Assembly: GCA_964544155.1 (NCBI GenBank)
Contig: CAZJAH010000055.1
Span: forward strand, 1-16,387
Origin: CAZJAH01 sp964544155
GTDB lineage: Bacteria; Bacteroidota; Ignavibacteria; Kapaibacteriales; UBA2268
Length of the DNA stretch: 16,387 nt
Direction of reading: 5' to 3'
Below, one piece after another: positions 6,926-13,820 of this stretch. How positions within the stretch are numbered: the first letter of the stretch is position 1; each line of letters begins with the position of its first letter. Made by a program: the position numbers and the translations under genes. A model generated the notes under the pieces. The model did no database searches, had not been told where the DNA came from, and saw only the letters and a list, made by a program, of their open reading frames with translations.

Positions 6926-8099
6926 AATCTTCGCCGAATTCTATACATTCTTTAATGGCTTCTTCATCGGGATTCCACTGCACTTTCAGGCCTTTGCCGA
7001 ATACTTCCATGCCTGATTCTTCTGCCATGCCTGTGAGCTGCTTAAGAGAGCGGGGTGACCATCCGTATGATGTAAAAACGCCTGCTTTCTTTCCTGCCGG
7101 AGATATTCCCTTAAGTTCTTCCATCAGGGCGCCGATTGAATTTAGCACACCATTATTATAAGCCGGTGAACCTATCATCAGGCCCTTTGAGCGAAAGACT
7201 TCAGTTATAACATCGCTTTGATTGGTTTTGCCGCAATGGAACAGTTTGACCTCTGTTGAAGGGCTCTGTTTTCTGATCCCTGAAGCTATGGCTTCTGCCA
7301 TTTTCCTGGTGCTTTCGTACATTGTATCGTAAAGCACAGTGATCTTATCCTCGGCGTATTCATCTGACCATGCTTCGTATTTCGCGATTAGTTCTTCAAG
7401 GCCTTCCCTCCAGATAACTCCGTGAGCGGGAGCTATCATCTGGATTGGCAGTTTCATGCTCCTGAGCTCTTCGAGCTTGGCTTTGGCTTTCTTGGCGAAT
7501 GGCCAGATTATATTGGCGTAATATTTCATATTTTCATAGTCAAGCTCATATTTGTTTACCATCTCGGCAAAGAGGAATTCAGATGCTAAGTGCTGCCCGA
7601 AAACATCATTCGAGAATAGTATATCATCTCCGCTGAGATGGCACATAAGCGTATCGGGCCAGTGCATCATGGGCGCTTCTATAAAGGTCAGCTCAAGCCC
7701 GCCTCCGAGGCTGAGCTTATCGCCGGTCTTTACTATCTTGAAATTCCAGTCTTTGTGGTAGTATCCCTTTAATGATTTGGCGCCGTTTGCTGAGCAGTAA
7801 ACCGGCAGATCGGGGTGTGCCGCAAGCAGATGCGGATAAACTCCGCTATGGTCGGGTTCCGCGTGGTTAGCTATTACATAATCAATATTACCCGGGTTAG
7901 TTTCATTTTTTAAATTATTTAAAAATTCACCGATATAGGGCTTCCAAACCGAATCTATAAGGGCGGTTTTTTCCGATTGTACAAGATATGAATTATATGA
8001 AGAGCCTCTGTCTGTGCTCATCTGATCTCCGTGAAACTTCCTGAGTTCCCAGTCAATCTTACCAACGTACTTCACATGCTTGCTTATCTGAACTGCCAT
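6909..8099 (-). CDS. fprA: Flavodiiron protein (A-type flavoprotein)
   Basis: A 396-residue class A flavodiiron protein, which reduces O2 to water and/or NO to N2O using electrons from a rubredoxin-like donor and protects anaerobic metabolism. The N-terminal metallo-beta-lactamase-like domain carries the whole diiron set: H79, E81, D83 and H84 in NHAEPDHSG, H146 in MMHWPDT, D165 in SNDVFGQH and H226 in PAHGVIW. The flavodoxin (FMN) domain begins at about 254 with ITVLYDTMYESTRKMA, followed by MIGSPAYNNG and FTSYGWSPRS. It lacks the C-terminal rubredoxin or flavin-reductase extension of larger classes. The protein is soluble. AGGA precedes the ATG. It is the first gene of a compact run with the glycosyltransferase, transporter, prfB and lipoprotein. 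No rubredoxin gene is in the window. Confidence 0.95.
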   Translation of the reverse strand: MAVQISKHVKYVGKIDWELRKFHGDQMSTDRGSSYNSYLVQSEKTALIDSVWKPYIGEFLNNLKNETNPGNIDYVIANHAEPDHSGVYPHLLAAHPDLPVYCSANGAKSLKGYYHKDWNFKIVKTGDKLSLGGGLELTFIEAPMMHWPDTLMCHLSGDDILFSNDVFGQHLASEFLFAEMVNKYELDYENMKYYANIIWPFAKKAKAKLEELRSMKLPIQMIAPAHGVIWREGLEELIAKYEAWSDEYAEDKITVLYDTMYESTRKMAEAIASGIRKQSPSTEVKLFHCGKTNQSDVITEVFRSKGLMIGSPAYNNGVLNSIGALMEELKGISPAGKKAGVFTSYGWSPRSLKQLTGMAEESGMEVFGKGLKVQWNPDEEAIKECIEFGEDFAASF

Positions 8100-8161
8100 T
8101 TTCTTCCTGCTTTTATCATTTTTAATAATATTTTTCTAAGATTATTGATTTTTTGAGATTA

Positions 8162-8192
8162 CAAAAATAAGATTAATCCTTTATTTAGAAAA
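8162..8192 (-). promoter_or_regulatory. Putative fprA promoter
   Basis: On the minus strand TATTTTTG (8169-8162) is an exact TAnnTTTG. Nineteen bases upstream the -33 position reads TTTT rather than TTTG. This would give a leader of about 55-60 bases containing ATTATTAAAA. Confidence 0.45.
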
Positions 8193-8224
8193 ACTTGATC
8201 GATTTCCCCCTTATATTAATTTCA

Positions 8225-8238
8225 ACTGATAAATCAGT
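8225..8238. promoter_or_regulatory. Dyad ACTGAT-AA-ATCAGT
   Basis: A perfect 6-base inverted repeat with a 2-base centre in the 240-base gap between fprA and the methyltransferase gene. It resembles a protein-binding site, but the spacing does not fit FNR/CRP (which needs four central bases) and no regulator is assigned. Confidence 0.3.
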
Positions 8239-8251
8239 ATGAGGAGTAATT

Positions 8252-8281
8252 ATGGGAAAATATATCAAAAAAACCGGTTAA
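8252..8281 (+). CDS. Possible nine-residue micro-ORF
   Basis: ATG followed by GKYIKKTG and a TAA stop, with a strong GAGGAG ribosome binding site five bases upstream (8241-8246), on the strand opposite both neighbours. A second short reading frame (ATG at 8285, MKNQNQPVKKCLRIC) follows directly. It could be a leader peptide, the remnant of a lost gene, or chance. No plus-strand promoter of the Bacteroidota type is evident. Low confidence. Confidence 0.2.
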   Translation: MGKYIKKTG

Positions 8282-8308
8282 GATATGAAAAATCAAAATC
8301 AACCGGTT
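8267..8308 (-). terminator. Terminator of the methyltransferase gene
   Basis: On the minus strand two AACCGGTT arms (8308-8301 and 8279-8272) form an 8-pair stem around a 21-base loop, followed by TTTTTT, 31 bases behind the stop codon. The loop is long, so efficiency is uncertain. Confidence 0.5.
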
Positions 8309-8339
8309 AAAAAATGTCTCCGAATATGCTAATATCAAG

Positions 8340-9353
8340 CTATTTCGTTCCAATTATCAGCTTAGTGCCGAAAGGTGTATTTATTTCTTCTACTTTACTG
8401 AACCAGGCTTCCTTTAGCATTATCCATACATCGGTTTTTGTGTAAGCGTCGCCGCCTTTTGTATTAACCAGCATATTTATTGAAAGCAGGGCCGCGTTGA
8501 GTGGAGCGGTTCTGTCATCATCGATGATTTGATCCTGAATAACCACTTTTCCGTTTGAATTAAGTGAATCATAGCATTTCTGCATGAGCTTGATATTATC
8601 CCAGATTGAATACATCTGAATTATGGAAGAAATGAATATCAGATCGTAATTATTCCCGATATCGTCAATAAAAAAGTTCCCCTCAATAGTTTGAACTTTG
8701 TCCTGCAGCTCATTTCTTTCAAGGTGGGTTCGTGTCTGCTTTATAACGTTAGGATAATCAAAAGCGTAAATGTCCATAGAAGGTTTTTTTCTGGCAAAAT
8801 TCATGGCATAAAGAGCGCTGCCGCAGCCGAGATCAAGCATTTTATTGCAATCATCGAGATCGATCATATTAACGATATCCGGAGCCTGCAAAGTTGCGTG
8901 CCAGTGCATACTATCAACAAAGGATTTCACCCAGTCGTCGTCTTTTTCGTCGATAGATTTATATTCGGGCGGTTCTCCTTTTTTTACGGCCGGAGCAAGC
9001 ATTTCCCATGAGTCCCATAAATTCGAAATATGCATAAGGTCGCCCAAAAATTCGGGCCTGCCTTCCACCAGAAAGCGGCTTGTACCCTTCGTATTGCTGA
9101 ACCGGTCGCTGTCTTTTTCGAGTAAATTAAGCGCGCAAAGCGCGTTCAACAGTCTGTCGAGTGATTTATGGTCAGCATTAATTTCTTTCGCGACCTCTTC
9201 TGAGGTTTTTTCATCATTATTAATTATAGTAAAAATATTAAGTTCCGTAGCGGTCAATAATACCTTACTTTTCTGATAAGCAGTGGCAATCTGCAGTATC
9301 GCGCTAACCGAATCGTCGCTTACCAGCGGGTTTGCGTTTCTTTTCATTTTCAT
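8340..9353 (-). CDS. SAM-dependent methyltransferase (O-methyltransferase family)
   Basis: A 337-residue protein with the two-domain layout of the Methyltransf_2/hydroxyneurosporene-BchU-like family. An N-terminal winged-helix dimerisation domain (about 15-95: ILQIATAYQKSKVLLTATELNIF, then SEEVAKEINADHKSLDRLLNAL) is followed by a Rossmann-type SAM domain with motif I LDLGCGSA (173-180), an acidic strand end at IYAFDYPNV (195-203), GNFF (225-228) and a late GKVVIQDQIIDDD (268-280). Where plant-type O-methyltransferases have the catalytic His-Asp-Trp, this protein reads MYSIWDN (247-253), so the general-base His appears absent. Substrate unknown; Chlorobi relatives methylate pigments, but nothing here supports that. 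It is monocistronic, with intergenic gaps and terminators on both sides. The start could be M1 or M3. Confidence 0.88.
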   Translation of the reverse strand: MKMKRNANPLVSDDSVSAILQIATAYQKSKVLLTATELNIFTIINNDEKTSEEVAKEINADHKSLDRLLNALCALNLLEKDSDRFSNTKGTSRFLVEGRPEFLGDLMHISNLWDSWEMLAPAVKKGEPPEYKSIDEKDDDWVKSFVDSMHWHATLQAPDIVNMIDLDDCNKMLDLGCGSALYAMNFARKKPSMDIYAFDYPNVIKQTRTHLERNELQDKVQTIEGNFFIDDIGNNYDLIFISSIIQMYSIWDNIKLMQKCYDSLNSNGKVVIQDQIIDDDRTAPLNAALLSINMLVNTKGGDAYTKTDVWIMLKEAWFSKVEEINTPFGTKLIIGTK

Positions 9354-9372
9354 TTCAATCTTCCGTATTTAT

Positions 9373-9416
9373 TATGAAAAGAATGTAATTTGTAATAAAT
9401 TTACAAACTTTTCATA
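9373..9416. promoter_or_regulatory. Long bulged palindrome before the methyltransferase gene
   Basis: Outer arms TATGAAAAG (9373-9381) and CTTTTCATA (9408-9416) and inner arms TTTGTAA (9389-9395) and TTACAAA (9401-9407) are all perfect inverted repeats around TAAAT. The right arms are contiguous; the left arms are separated by AATGTAA, which partly repeats the neighbouring TTGTAAT. The element ends 20 bases before the ATG, an expected place for an operator or an mRNA leader hairpin. Confidence 0.5.
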
Positions 9417-9470
9417 CCAATAACAAACTCATAATCTGTTCGGGCAACAAATATGTGGTATTAAGCTGAA

Positions 9471-9496
9471 GAAAAAGCCGCGTTCCGCCGCGGCTT
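9471..9496 (-). terminator. Intrinsic terminator of the Fe-S oxidoreductase gene
   Basis: On the minus strand AAGCCGCG (9496-9489) pairs with CGCGGCTT (9482-9475) around a 6-base loop, followed by TTTTTC, 5 bases after the stop codon region. This is a GC-rich, canonical Rho-independent terminator. Confidence 0.88.
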
Positions 9497-9501
9497 ATTC
9501 A

Positions 9502-11532
9502 TCAATGTTTTTTATCTTCTGGTATATCAGCATGTTCAAGGATAATTTCGGCTAAATCCTTTACCTGAATATCTTCCGCGTCTTTTGCTTTAACACCGTC
9601 AGAGAGCATAGTCATACAGAAGGGGCAGTTGGCGGCTATTGTTTTAGCCCCGGAGCCGAGCAGCTCTTCGGTGCGTTCGATATTCACCCTCTTGCCTTTA
9701 GTTTCCTCCATGAACATCTGTCCGCCGCCTGCGCCGCAGCAAAGGCCGCGGTCGCCGCTGCGATCAACTTCGAGTATATTAAGGCCCGGAACCTTTTTCA
9801 GGGTACTCCTGGGTTCATCGTAAATATTGTTATACCTGCCCATATAGCATGAATCATGGTAAGTGATGTCAAGGGCTTCGCCATTGCCTTTCATCTTTAG
9901 TTTACCACTGTCAATCAATTCCTGAATATAGCTGGTGTGGTGTATCACCTCATAACTGCCGCCGAAATCGGGGTATTCATTTTTAAAAATATTAAAGCAG
10001 TGCGGACATGTAGTGACAATTTTCTTTACATCATAATTCTTCAAAGTTTCAATGTTTGCTTTTATCATCATATCGGCGAGGTATTCATGGCCGGTTCTTC
10101 TGGCAACATCACCGTTGCACTGCTCTTCTGTGCCTAAAATGGCAAAATTCACGTCAGCTGCCTGCATCAATTTAGCAAAAGCGAGTGATATCTTCTTTGC
10201 CCTGTCATCAAAGCTGCCCGCGCATCCAACCCAAAAGAGAATATCAAAACCGGGATTTTCCGCGGCTGTCTTAATGCCCGTGCCTTCAGCCCAGTCCGCG
10301 CGTTCCATAGGCGAAAATGCCCAAGGCGTGGAGTTATTTTCCATATTGCCGAATGTATTCTGAAGTTCCTGCGGAAAATCTGCTTCCATCATCACAAGTG
10401 AGCGCCTCATACCTACTATGGCGGGTACATGCTCTATCATTACGGGACATTCCTGCATACAGGCGCCGCATGTTGTACACTGCCAGAGAGCTTCGATATT
10501 CTCGTATTCGCCGACGAATTTTTTGTCCAGGATCTGCTGTTCTTCTTCTGTTAATGAAGGCTCTTCCCCGACTTTTTTCTTTAGCACGATTGGAGCTTTA
10601 TCCATTGTTCTTTCGCGGAACTTCACGATAATTTCCCTGGGGTCCAGTACTTTGCCCGTAACGTTAGCAGGGCAAACGCTTGTGCACCTGCCGCAATGTG
10701 TACAAGTATAGCCGTCAAAAATTGTTTTCCATGAAACATCCTCGACATCCACAATGCCGAATTTTTCAACTCCTTCCTCTTCGAAATCAATCGGGTCGAG
10801 TCTGTTAACCGGGCCTATCTTGGAAAAGAAAACATTAGGCACAGATGTTAGCACATGTAAATGCTTGGAATAGGGAAGGTAATTGAGGAATACCAATATG
10901 AACACAAGATGTATCCAATAGCCTGTCTCATAGGTTACGGGAGCAGCAGAAACCGGAATCAGATCAGCGATAATAGCCGATACCGGCCTGACGGCCCAGG
11001 AAGCTTCTGCATTCATTGCTATTTGAGAAGCATTCTCCAATAATAAAGCCGTAACAATAAAAAATATCATCCCAAGAATAAAAGCGGCGTCGCGGCTTTC
11101 TTCCTGATTGATTTGAAGCCTTTTTACTTTCGCGATGAATCTTCTTTGCAATGCCCAAATTATTGCAATTACTATGGCTACACAGAATATATCTGTTAAT
11201 ATTGTGATGGCCGTGAAAACCGGCCCCAGAAAATTAAAAGGGTGGTGGATGCCGAATCCGACAAATATCGCGTTAAGAGCGGAAAACAGCAGGATAAGAA
11301 ATCCCCAGAATATACCCGCGTGTATCGGGCCTGCCTGTTTATCGCGAAGTATTTTGGTTTGAGCGAAGGCGATTAAAAGGGTCTGCTTTATTCTTTCCCA
11401 TACTCTGTCAAATCTGTTATCAGGTTTACCGATTTTGAGGTATTTGATAAGTTTCGCGGCATTTACTGCAAAGAAAACTACAGCAGCCAGAAATATCACG
11501 AGAAATATCCAGTTCTTTAGTTCGAATTCCAT
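9502..11532 (-). CDS. Membrane-anchored HdrD-like iron-sulfur oxidoreductase
   Basis: A 676-residue fusion of a membrane domain and an HdrD-like catalytic half. Five likely membrane helices (about 8-25, 70-95, 103-127, 150-170, 205-222) form a NarI/HdrE-like domain, with H71, H97/H98, H208 and H224/H226 as candidate haem ligands. Two classical 4Fe-4S motifs follow: C277-C280-C283-C287 and C352-C355-C358-C362. Two CCG domains come last, with Cys at 437, 472, 509, 512 and at 562, 598-599 (CCGAGGG), 636, 639. Related fusions ('DUF224'/EMO proteins) pass electrons between electron-transfer flavoprotein and menaquinone in fatty-acid oxidation. That role is plausible, but no etfAB or acyl-CoA gene is in the window. 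It has its own putative promoter and terminator, so it is probably a single-gene unit behind dnaA. No Shine-Dalgarno sequence. Confidence 0.9.
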   Translation of the reverse strand: MEFELKNWIFLVIFLAAVVFFAVNAAKLIKYLKIGKPDNRFDRVWERIKQTLLIAFAQTKILRDKQAGPIHAGIFWGFLILLFSALNAIFVGFGIHHPFNFLGPVFTAITILTDIFCVAIVIAIIWALQRRFIAKVKRLQINQEESRDAAFILGMIFFIVTALLLENASQIAMNAEASWAVRPVSAIIADLIPVSAAPVTYETGYWIHLVFILVFLNYLPYSKHLHVLTSVPNVFFSKIGPVNRLDPIDFEEEGVEKFGIVDVEDVSWKTIFDGYTCTHCGRCTSVCPANVTGKVLDPREIIVKFRERTMDKAPIVLKKKVGEEPSLTEEEQQILDKKFVGEYENIEALWQCTTCGACMQECPVMIEHVPAIVGMRRSLVMMEADFPQELQNTFGNMENNSTPWAFSPMERADWAEGTGIKTAAENPGFDILFWVGCAGSFDDRAKKISLAFAKLMQAADVNFAILGTEEQCNGDVARRTGHEYLADMMIKANIETLKNYDVKKIVTTCPHCFNIFKNEYPDFGGSYEVIHHTSYIQELIDSGKLKMKGNGEALDITYHDSCYMGRYNNIYDEPRSTLKKVPGLNILEVDRSGDRGLCCGAGGGQMFMEETKGKRVNIERTEELLGSGAKTIAANCPFCMTMLSDGVKAKDAEDIQVKDLAEIILEHADIPEDKKH

Positions 11533-11595
11533 TTATGCATACTTTTAATTTGTTGATAATCATTTGCCGGGGCTTGCTTGCAAAGGCATGTTTAA

Positions 11596-11612
11596 TCAGG
11601 GCTAAAGCCTGA
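11596..11612. other. Small stem-loop in the Fe-S gene leader
   Basis: TCAGG and CCTGA pair around GCTAAAG. GGGCTAAAGCC-like sequences recur as dispersed hairpins in some genomes, so this may be a repeat remnant; only one copy is visible here. Confidence 0.3.
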
Positions 11613-11651
11613 GTGAAATTTAATTCAGAAAAACTTAACACACCTTTACCG

Positions 11652-11682
11652 AAAATCTAACACAATTAAGGCAAATATCAAA
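11652..11682 (-). promoter_or_regulatory. Putative promoter of the Fe-S oxidoreductase gene
   Basis: On the minus strand TTTG (11682-11679), a 19-base spacer and TAGATTTT (11659-11652) match the Bacteroidota TTTG-N19-TAnnTTTG promoter with one mismatch. It lies directly behind the dnaA terminator and would give a leader of about 115 bases. Confidence 0.5.
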
Positions 11683-11692
11683 TTAATTTTAT

Positions 11693-11763
11693 AAAAAAGG
11701 CGGGAATGAAGCCGCCGGTGCTTATGTCCGGGCCGGTGGGAGCAAAGCCGGGATGGCGGCTTT
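11693..11763 (-). terminator. dnaA terminator with alternative hairpins
   Basis: A GC-rich island in AT-rich surroundings, starting inside the dnaA stop codon. On the minus strand the terminator stem is GGCGG (11716-11712 region, 5 pairs) with CCGCC (11703-11699), followed by six Ts. A first hairpin at the stop codon pairs AAAGCCG (11763-11757) with CGGCTTT (11750-11744). A long-range stem pairs AAGCCGCC (11762-11755) with GGCGGCTT (11716-11709) and excludes both other hairpins. The set has the form of a terminator and antiterminator. Confidence 0.65.
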
Positions 11764-13249
11764 ACTCACATTTGAGCTTGTTTAACAGGTTTTCACAAGC
11801 GTTCTTAACGGATTTATCCGTCACTAAATAGTTTTCAATTGTCTGACATGAATGAAGTACAGTTGAGTGATCCCTTCCGCCGAAAGTTGAGCCTATGCTT
11901 TTTAGTGACATAGAAGTAAGCTGCTTTGCAAGATACATTGCCATCTGCCTGGCCAGAGCGATCTCGTGCTTTCTGGATTTGGATTCGAGCATGTCGATCT
12001 GGATCTTATAATAAGAAGACACAGCGTCCTTAATATCATCGATTGTCAGGGATTTTGGTTCAAGCGCTGAAATACCGTAAACCACTTCTTTAGCAGTATC
12101 AAGGCTTAGTTCTCTTTTATCAAGTGTTACTTTGGCAATCAGGGAAATCAGAGTGCCTTCGAGTGAACGAATGCTGGACGTTACATGCCTAGCCAGATAG
12201 TCTATTATATCCGGGGGCAGTTCAATACCTTCATCCATACTTTTCTTCTGCAGGATGGCCATTCTCATTTCGAGATCAGGCTGCTGAATATCGACCGTCA
12301 GGCCCCACTGGAACCTTGATATAAGCCTGTCATCCACATCCTGCAGTTCGCGAGGCGGTTTATCGCTCGAGAGCACAAGCTGCTTGCCTGCCTGGTGCAA
12401 AGCATTAAATGTATGAAAAAAGTTATCCTGAGTTTTTTCTTTTCCGCCGAAAAATTGAATATCATCGACTATAAGGACATCAATATTGCGATAGAAATTT
12501 ACGAATTCGCTCACTTTGTTGTTTTGGATAGAGTTAATGAAATCCATAGTGAATGTTTCGCTATTGGTGTACATTACTCTTGATTTAGGATTTCGCTTTA
12601 AAATGCTGTTACCTATACCTTGAATTAGATGGGTTTTGCCAAGGCCGGTATCTCCGTAAACAACCAAAGGATTAAATCGGGTCCCTCCGGGATTCTCGCT
12701 GACTGCCCTGCCGGCAGAACTTGCCAGCTGATTGCTCTCTCCGATTATGAAATTATCCAGTGTATATTGAGAGTTAAGCCCGGAACGGTATGGCCGTGTG
12801 CTTGTCTCATTTCGGAAAGAAGGGGTTGCCACTGAATTATTATTTGAATTAGCCGACCCCTTAAAGGCGGGCACCCTTATTGTCCGGTTGTCTAAGGTAG
12901 TATCGCTGTCATCGACGACTACGTCGTATTGAAGTCTCGCGTCATCACCCAGTACCTGATAGATTGTTTTCTGAAGCAGAGAACTGTAATGCTCTTCAAT
13001 CCATTCGTAAAAAAACTGGCTGGGGACAATAACAGTCAGGGTATTGTTATCCCATTTATAGGCTCTTATCGGCCTGAACCATGTATTGAAAACTGTGAGT
13101 TCAACATTATCGCCAATTATCTCAAGGCATTTTTCCCAGAATGCAATGGCTTTTTTATCGGCTGTTATATTCTTATGAGGTCTTTTTTTAGTATTTTCTT
13201 CGAATATTTCAGGAAATAACGGCAATGTTTCTGATTTTATAGAGCCCAA
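11762..13249 (-). CDS. dnaA: Chromosomal replication initiator DnaA
   Basis: A 495-residue AAA+ ATPase that binds the replication origin and opens it. Domain I (about 32-105, with FWEKCLEII and VFNTWFRPI) is followed by a polar linker rich in Asn and Ser. The ATPase domain has Walker A GDTGLGKTH (199-207), Walker B VLIVDDIQFF (258-267) and SRF in the arginine-finger region (311-313). Domain IV carries the DNA-binding signature SIGSTFGGRDHSTVLHSC (451-468). The start is TTG, with AGG 7 bases upstream; an in-frame TAA lies 15 codons before it and no ATG or GTG intervenes, so TTG is the only standard choice that keeps domain I. The usual partner dnaN is not adjacent: a 571-base AT-rich gap and a divergent gene lie upstream, and an Fe-S oxidoreductase gene downstream. 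Confidence 0.98.
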   Translation of the reverse strand: MGSIKSETLPLFPEIFEENTKKRPHKNITADKKAIAFWEKCLEIIGDNVELTVFNTWFRPIRAYKWDNNTLTVIVPSQFFYEWIEEHYSSLLQKTIYQVLGDDARLQYDVVVDDSDTTLDNRTIRVPAFKGSANSNNNSVATPSFRNETSTRPYRSGLNSQYTLDNFIIGESNQLASSAGRAVSENPGGTRFNPLVVYGDTGLGKTHLIQGIGNSILKRNPKSRVMYTNSETFTMDFINSIQNNKVSEFVNFYRNIDVLIVDDIQFFGGKEKTQDNFFHTFNALHQAGKQLVLSSDKPPRELQDVDDRLISRFQWGLTVDIQQPDLEMRMAILQKKSMDEGIELPPDIIDYLARHVTSSIRSLEGTLISLIAKVTLDKRELSLDTAKEVVYGISALEPKSLTIDDIKDAVSSYYKIQIDMLESKSRKHEIALARQMAMYLAKQLTSMSLKSIGSTFGGRDHSTVLHSCQTIENYLVTDKSVKNACENLLNKLKCE

Positions 13250-13820
13250 TGTGATACCTGTTTTATTAATTGTTTGAAAATACGCGCTTTACGGCTGCGG
13301 ATAATACCGCACGGTTCATTTTAGAGACAAAAAAAATACCTCTTTTTAAGCAACTGCTTAGGCAGTTAAGGTATTTTTCTTTGCCGCGTCGGCTGTAAAT
13401 ATTTAGTTGTTGAGTTAATGACCCGGAATTAATTTGTAATTTTTTCTTCAAAACCGCAAGCAAAATTTTTAGAATTATTTTAGTGTTTTTTTTCTGAAAT
13501 TTGAAAGCGTGAAACAATTCAACAAGTTATAAAAAACAGTTAAAATGATTAATTTATTTTAACATAAAATTCATTTAAAAGCGACTCCTTTTTTGTGGCC
13601 ATATTCAGGAATTTTGTTTGCATATAAAATTGTAGCGGTAAGTAATTGATATACAAAAGCTTGCGCGGCTGCAAAATATTATTCGAATATAATAGAACAA
13701 AAAAAGCCGATTTTGTAAATTCATAATTATCATTGAGAAGTAACTCTTTTGGCTTTAATCAGTCTATATGTTTAAGTAATTCTATTAAAATAAATAAAAG
13801 CTAATAACAGTAAATCCAAT
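13250..13820. other. 571-base AT-rich divergent intergenic region
   Basis: This gap separates leftward dnaA from the rightward type IX-secreted protein gene. It holds a strong hairpin at 13332-13378, the palindrome TATTCGAATA (13680-13689), and many A/T runs. I find no consensus DnaA box (TTATCCACA), no RNA gene and no convincing protein gene. Its place at the switch of gene direction beside dnaA makes it a possible but unproven origin region. No promoter of the Bacteroidota type could be fixed for either flanking gene; TATGTTTA at 13767-13774 is a weak -7 candidate for the rightward gene. Confidence 0.5.
13329..13378 (-). terminator. Large hairpin upstream of dnaA
   Basis: AAAAATACCT (13332-13341) pairs with AGGTATTTTT (13369-13378), and inside it AACTGC (13352-13357) pairs with GCAGTT (13362-13367) around TTAG. 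On the minus strand eight Ts follow, as in an intrinsic terminator 80 bases before dnaA. It may attenuate a dnaA transcript or end an upstream small RNA. Confidence 0.45.

Noticed and set aside
8225..8238. FNR/CRP-type site
   Set aside because: The half-sites are separated by two bases rather than the four needed for TTGAT-N4-ATCAA.
8845..9276. A 143-codon plus-strand reading frame, and similar long frames opposite prfB and the Fe-S gene
   Set aside because: They lie antisense to well-conserved genes, have Ser/Leu-rich low-complexity products and no ribosome sites; they are shadows of the real coding strand.
9471..9496. Hairpin as a regulatory element of the methyltransferase gene
   Set aside because: Its T-run and position 5 bases behind the Fe-S oxidoreductase stop identify it as that gene's terminator.
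13266..13517. An 83-codon minus-strand reading frame ending 16 bases before dnaA
   Set aside because: It is Lys/Phe/Leu-rich as expected from AT-rich DNA, matches no family I know (not rpmH), has no ribosome site and runs through the large hairpin at 13329-13378.
13250..13820. Cluster of DnaA boxes
   Set aside because: No TTATCCACA or close variant was found on either strand in the gap; the origin idea rests on context only.
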